Assembly: GCA_002372015.1 (NCBI GenBank)
Contig: DFIA01000083.1
Location: 1 to 25,190 of the forward strand
Direction of reading: 5' to 3'
DNA: 25,190 nt
From: Bacteroidales bacterium UBA3709
Lineage (GTDB): Bacteria > Bacteroidota > Bacteroidia > Bacteroidales > UBA932
Part shown: positions 22,716 to 25,190 of the stretch, one piece after another
Position numbering within the stretch: the stretch's first letter is position 1
Layout of the letters: the number at the start of each line of letters is the position of its first letter
The notes under the pieces: model-generated
The model's input: the letters and a program-made list of their open reading frames with translations, nothing else
Told to the model about the DNA's origin: nothing
Database searches by the model: none
Position numbers and translations under genes: made by a program

Positions 22716-24167
22716 TTAATCATAGTATTCCGTACCATACAATTCCTTGTATAAAGACCGTGCTATCTTGTTACGTTCTGCCGAATTCTTATCTACCATA
22801 AGTCTCAGATTATTCCTCTCAGCTTGCTCATGAAGAGGTGTATGGTCTGAATACAAATCTTTTTCTATTTTTTGTCTGTTAGGAAGTTTTTTTATCCTTT
22901 CATCCCAAAAAGATTGATTAATACCATCAACATAAGAAAGCGAAGCTCCGTGCCCCGATATGTTCATGTCAAGAAATAAATTTCTAACAGCTCCGCTGCT
23001 TATTAATATGGGATTACTGAATTCTATAATAGTTTTTGTATTATATTGATTCTTGAAAGGCTTCCTATATACATTCCACTCAACCATATAACTATTTTTC
23101 CAACTCTGCCTAATGTTCTGAGGATAGATCCAAGACAAATTCAGTACCACTGAACTTGTATATATACCTAACTCATTTCTCCCATAGGAAATTTCCAGTT
23201 TGTATGGCGTTACAAGAGTATTAGCTTCTGGCCAATTATCGTGCATTCTGGTAGAATAGCGATCTTCCATATTCTCAACTTCAACTTTTATAGGACCTCC
23301 TTCCTCTGTAATCGTCAAACACCCTGAACCCAACAACTTATTTCTTTTTGGGAAAGTTCCCTCCTTTGTCTTAAATGCAATTGTGTAAATCTTTCCTTGT
23401 TCACTTTCTGAGAATGACAGAATGTGATACTTAAAATCTTTTATGTGTCTTTTATTCAAAGGAGAATACAATTCTATGGCTCGCTTCATATCTAAAGCCT
23501 TTAAATCAAAAATATTCACATAATCCACATCAAAAATCTGATTGTCTGATATACCACTGCTGTGAACTGCAAATATTTCCATAGGCTTATTCGAGTCTGG
23601 CAAAAAAAAGTCAGAAACAAAAGCGTCCAATGTTAAAAAGCGCCCCATCAGATTCTTATCGTTCCACAGTAATCTTGGAGGCGATTGATGAAAGTTAAAA
23701 GAGCCCCACAAACCATCTACAAGATAAAGCTGGCGCAAAAACTCTCGAGAATATATTTCTCGTTTATAATGCATTACAGCAACATAGTCCCTTATATAGT
23801 GCTGAGAAAAATATGTGGCTGCGTTCTCCAATAATTGAATAATTTGCTTTTGGGGCATAACAAAAGCCCCCATAAGCTTTTGAGACTCATATTCAACTAT
23901 AATTTCTGACTTGCTCTTTAAATATCTCAAAGAAAAGGTCAAGGGCTTATAAAAACCAGACATTATGGTAAACTTAGCCGTATCACTAACTCCAATATCA
24001 GACAAGTCCAAGATACCTTCTTCATTGCTGCTAATAAAAGTCGCCCTATCTGAGGATAGGAGATAGAGATTTGGTATGAGATCTCCATCCTTGGATACAA
24101 CCTTTACTTTCTGCGCCTGCAGGATAAGCGGCAGCAATAACAACAATAACGAAAGCAATATGCGCAT
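22716..24167 (-). CDS. Secreted protein with N-terminal carboxypeptidase-regulatory-like domain
   Basis: 483 residues. The signal peptide is MRILLSLLLLLLPLILQA with cleavage before Gln. Residues about 20-95 (KVKVVSKDGDLIPNLYLLSSDRATFISSNEEGILDLSDIG) look like the small beta-sandwich regulatory-like domain common in Bacteroidota surface proteins. The central part (YIRDYVAVMHYKREIYSREFLRQLYLVDGLWGSF, then YHILSFSE, IYTIAFKTKEGTFPKRNKLLGSG) resembles the body of the carboxypeptidase-like regulatory domain/DUF5686-related family. I cannot see protease residues and give no enzymatic role. It is preceded by promoter region C with a leader of about 195 bases, linking its expression to the propeller and thioredoxin-like genes. 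Family placement is moderately sure; function is unknown. Confidence 0.75.
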   Translation of the reverse strand: MRILLSLLLLLLPLILQAQKVKVVSKDGDLIPNLYLLSSDRATFISSNEEGILDLSDIGVSDTAKFTIMSGFYKPLTFSLRYLKSKSEIIVEYESQKLMGAFVMPQKQIIQLLENAATYFSQHYIRDYVAVMHYKREIYSREFLRQLYLVDGLWGSFNFHQSPPRLLWNDKNLMGRFLTLDAFVSDFFLPDSNKPMEIFAVHSSGISDNQIFDVDYVNIFDLKALDMKRAIELYSPLNKRHIKDFKYHILSFSESEQGKIYTIAFKTKEGTFPKRNKLLGSGCLTITEEGGPIKVEVENMEDRYSTRMHDNWPEANTLVTPYKLEISYGRNELGIYTSSVVLNLSWIYPQNIRQSWKNSYMVEWNVYRKPFKNQYNTKTIIEFSNPILISSGAVRNLFLDMNISGHGASLSYVDGINQSFWDERIKKLPNRQKIEKDLYSDHTPLHEQAERNNLRLMVDKNSAERNKIARSLYKELYGTEYYD

Positions 24168-24329
24168 ATCTTAGTCTTTTACAGAATATAAGCAATGTAT
24201 GTCTATATCACTTATTCTCAGTAACCGTAACAGCACCCTCCGCACTCTCATAGATATAAGATTTATGTAAAAATAACTGTTTGCTTAAAGCAATATAATT
24301 AGTAGATGTTCTAAAAAACAAACCTCGCC

Positions 24330-24430
24330 AACATAAAAACATACTTACAGAAGAACCAATGCCGCAGATACAAAGATAAAAATCATTCTGAGATTTCAAA
24401 ATGCTGCTGCACTTCTATGTTGAATTAGCA
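24330..24430 (-). promoter_or_regulatory. Promoter region C
   Basis: Reverse strand TTTG (plus 24397-24400), 18 bases, then TATCTTTG (24371-24378): a full match to the phylum consensus. The box AGAAGTGCAGCAGC lies directly upstream (24402-24415). The leader contains GGTTCTTCTGTAAGTATG, similar to GGCTCTTCTGTATGCG in the leader of region B. Transcription would start near 24364, about 195 bases before the ATG of the secreted protein. The 24168-24433 gap holds nothing else that I can support. Confidence 0.72.
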
Positions 24431-24433
24431 GGC

Positions 24434-24820
24434 TCAATTCTTCGTTATCATGAGTCGCTTGTATTCTTCCCAGAGAGCACTGTTTCTCAACGGAATGCCT
24501 ACAAGAATAATTCTGTTATCCGCATCCAGTAAGTAACAGTTCTTCTCTCCTTTAAGCATAAACCGATTGGCGGCCAAGAAGGAACCGCTCGGATCTACCC
24601 AAACGGGATAGTCTAAAGACTGTACCCGCAAAAGCTTTATGAGAGTATAGAACTCGTAAACAGAAGGACTCAGTATGAAATATAGCCTGACATCATTTTC
24701 TTCACAGTAGTTTATTATGTCAGACCACTCATACATTTGATTCATCAGGCAGGAAGTGCAGTCTTCTTCAGTTTCAGCAATTCCTGATTGCCAAGATACT
24801 CCACTTTCATTGCCTCTCAA
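24434..24820 (-). pseudogene. 5'-truncated thioredoxin-like gene remnant
   Basis: An open frame of 128 codons encodes EEDCTSCLMNQMYEWSDIINYCEEN, with CxxC at Cys21 and Cys24. YFILSPS, YPVWVDPSGSFLAANRF and CYLLDADNRIILVGIPL follow. This is a well-conserved pattern of Bacteroidales thioredoxin-like periplasmic proteins, which normally have an N-terminal membrane anchor or signal. Here the frame opens only with a TTG at 24818-24820, right after an in-frame TAA and 6 bp after the stop of the RecG-like gene. The first Met (codon 26) lies beyond the CxxC. Signal, start codon and promoter are missing, so it is most likely a decayed paralog cut by a rearrangement. A TTG start giving a cytoplasmic protein is the less likely alternative. 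Confidence 0.7.
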
Positions 24821-24826
24821 TTACAT

Positions 24827-25190
24827 CTATGCATCGTTTTCAACAATTTCCCAATGACCGCTATAGCCACTGCCGACATACTTAATATGAGTGAGTTTTG
24901 CAATATGACGTTTAATCGTTCTAAGTCCCTTCTTACTCATTTCGGCCAATTCTTCGGTAGTAATTTTAGGATTTCTCCTAATCTGTTCTTCAATCCATCT
25001 ATCAAGTGCATCACCTTGAGTGCCACCTTGAGTGCCACCTTGAGTGCCACCTTGAGTGCCACCTTGAGGGACACCTTGAGGGACATCCACGGTTGAAGGC
25101 ACAGTCACTTCGAATGCAGTCAGCTTTGATACATCAAAAACAGCTTCCTTATTGCCATTTTCAAGCAGCATATCCTGCACACGCCTTATA
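24827..25190 (-). CDS. AAA_4/RecG-like ATP-binding protein, C-terminal end (partial)
   Basis: The reverse-strand frame is open from the window edge to TAG at 24827, so the start lies outside. The visible end IRRVQDMLLENGNKEAVFDVS, followed by FEVTV, matches the last part of AlbA_2/AAA_4 'RecG-like' putative transcriptional regulators. The final winged-helix segment is PKITTEELAEMSKKGLRTIKRHIAKL and ends in YVGSGYSGHWEIVE. Between them is a low-complexity linker of QGGT/PQGG repeats (about 24 residues). The family is common in accessory and mobile regions of Bacteroidota; its role is poorly defined, probably DNA-binding regulation. It is followed after 6 bp by the thioredoxin-like remnant, suggesting its arrival disrupted that gene. 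Confidence 0.8.
   Translation of the reverse strand, partial: IRRVQDMLLENGNKEAVFDVSKLTAFEVTVPSTVDVPQGVPQGGTQGGTQGGTQGGTQGDALDRWIEEQIRRNPKITTEELAEMSKKGLRTIKRHIAKLTHIKYVGSGYSGHWEIVENDA
25012..25083. repeat. 12-bp in-frame tandem repeat, six copies
   Basis: The plus-strand unit caccttgagtgc occurs four times in perfect tandem, then twice as caccttgaggga. It encodes the four-residue repeats TQGG and PQGG/PQGV in the linker of the RecG-like protein. The unit length is a multiple of three, so copy changes alter linker length but not frame. Confidence 0.95.

Noticed and set aside
24208..24399. 63-codon reverse-strand reading frame
   Set aside because: Its 5' part covers the promoter C elements; it has no family resemblance apart from the shared leader repeat, so it is more likely leader sequence than a gene.
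25012..25083. CRISPR-like array
   Set aside because: Units are only 12 bp, contiguous without spacers, and keep the reading frame of a protein.

Overview
The window looks like the chromosome of a member of Bacteroidota, most likely Bacteroidales. Gene starts lack clear Shine-Dalgarno sequences. Promoters fit the TTTG / TAnnTTTG consensus of that phylum. The gene families (flexirubin/aryl-polyene genes with a tyrosine-ammonia-lyase-like enzyme, an AmgK-RapZ fusion, six-bladed beta-propeller lipoproteins) are typical of it. Every supported gene is on the minus strand, so transcription runs from high to low coordinates.

Left part (1-8697). An aryl-polyene/flexirubin-type pigment-lipid cluster: partial ketosynthase, acyl carrier protein, a second ketosynthase fused to a KS-like C-terminal domain, a degenerate hotdog dehydratase-like protein, an LpxL-type acyltransferase, a FabG-type reductase and an aromatic amino acid ammonia-lyase that should supply the aryl starter. 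Upstream and probably co-transcribed are a MurU-like nucleotidyltransferase and an AmgK-like sugar kinase fused to a RapZ C-terminal domain, a peptidoglycan-sugar salvage pair. The cluster continues beyond the left edge.

Middle (8797-17617). A tightly packed four-gene tripartite efflux operon: TolC-like outer-membrane channel, lipoprotein membrane-fusion protein and two different RND permeases, with 4-bp overlaps at two junctions. It has a good promoter just upstream of the TolC gene.

Right part (17717-24433). An accessory locus of cell-envelope proteins: two paralogous six-bladed beta-propeller lipoproteins, two paralogous membrane-anchored thioredoxin-like proteins with CxAC motifs, a thioredoxin-like lipoprotein without CxxC, a short secreted four-cysteine peptide, and a large secreted protein with an N-terminal carboxypeptidase-regulatory-like domain. 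Three near-identical promoter regions (about 19492-19546, 22497-22550, 24371-24430) precede the three transcription units, so they look like one co-regulated set. The four-cysteine peptide gene lies between inverted repeats containing a perfect 17-bp match, suggesting a possible DNA inversion switch. I regard this locus as the best candidate for an undescribed system: a secreted disulfide-rich peptide with dedicated thiol-redox and beta-propeller partners.

Right edge (24434-25190). A 5'-truncated thioredoxin-like remnant without a usable start codon, then the C-terminal end of an AAA_4/RecG-like ATP-binding protein carrying an in-frame 12-bp tandem repeat.
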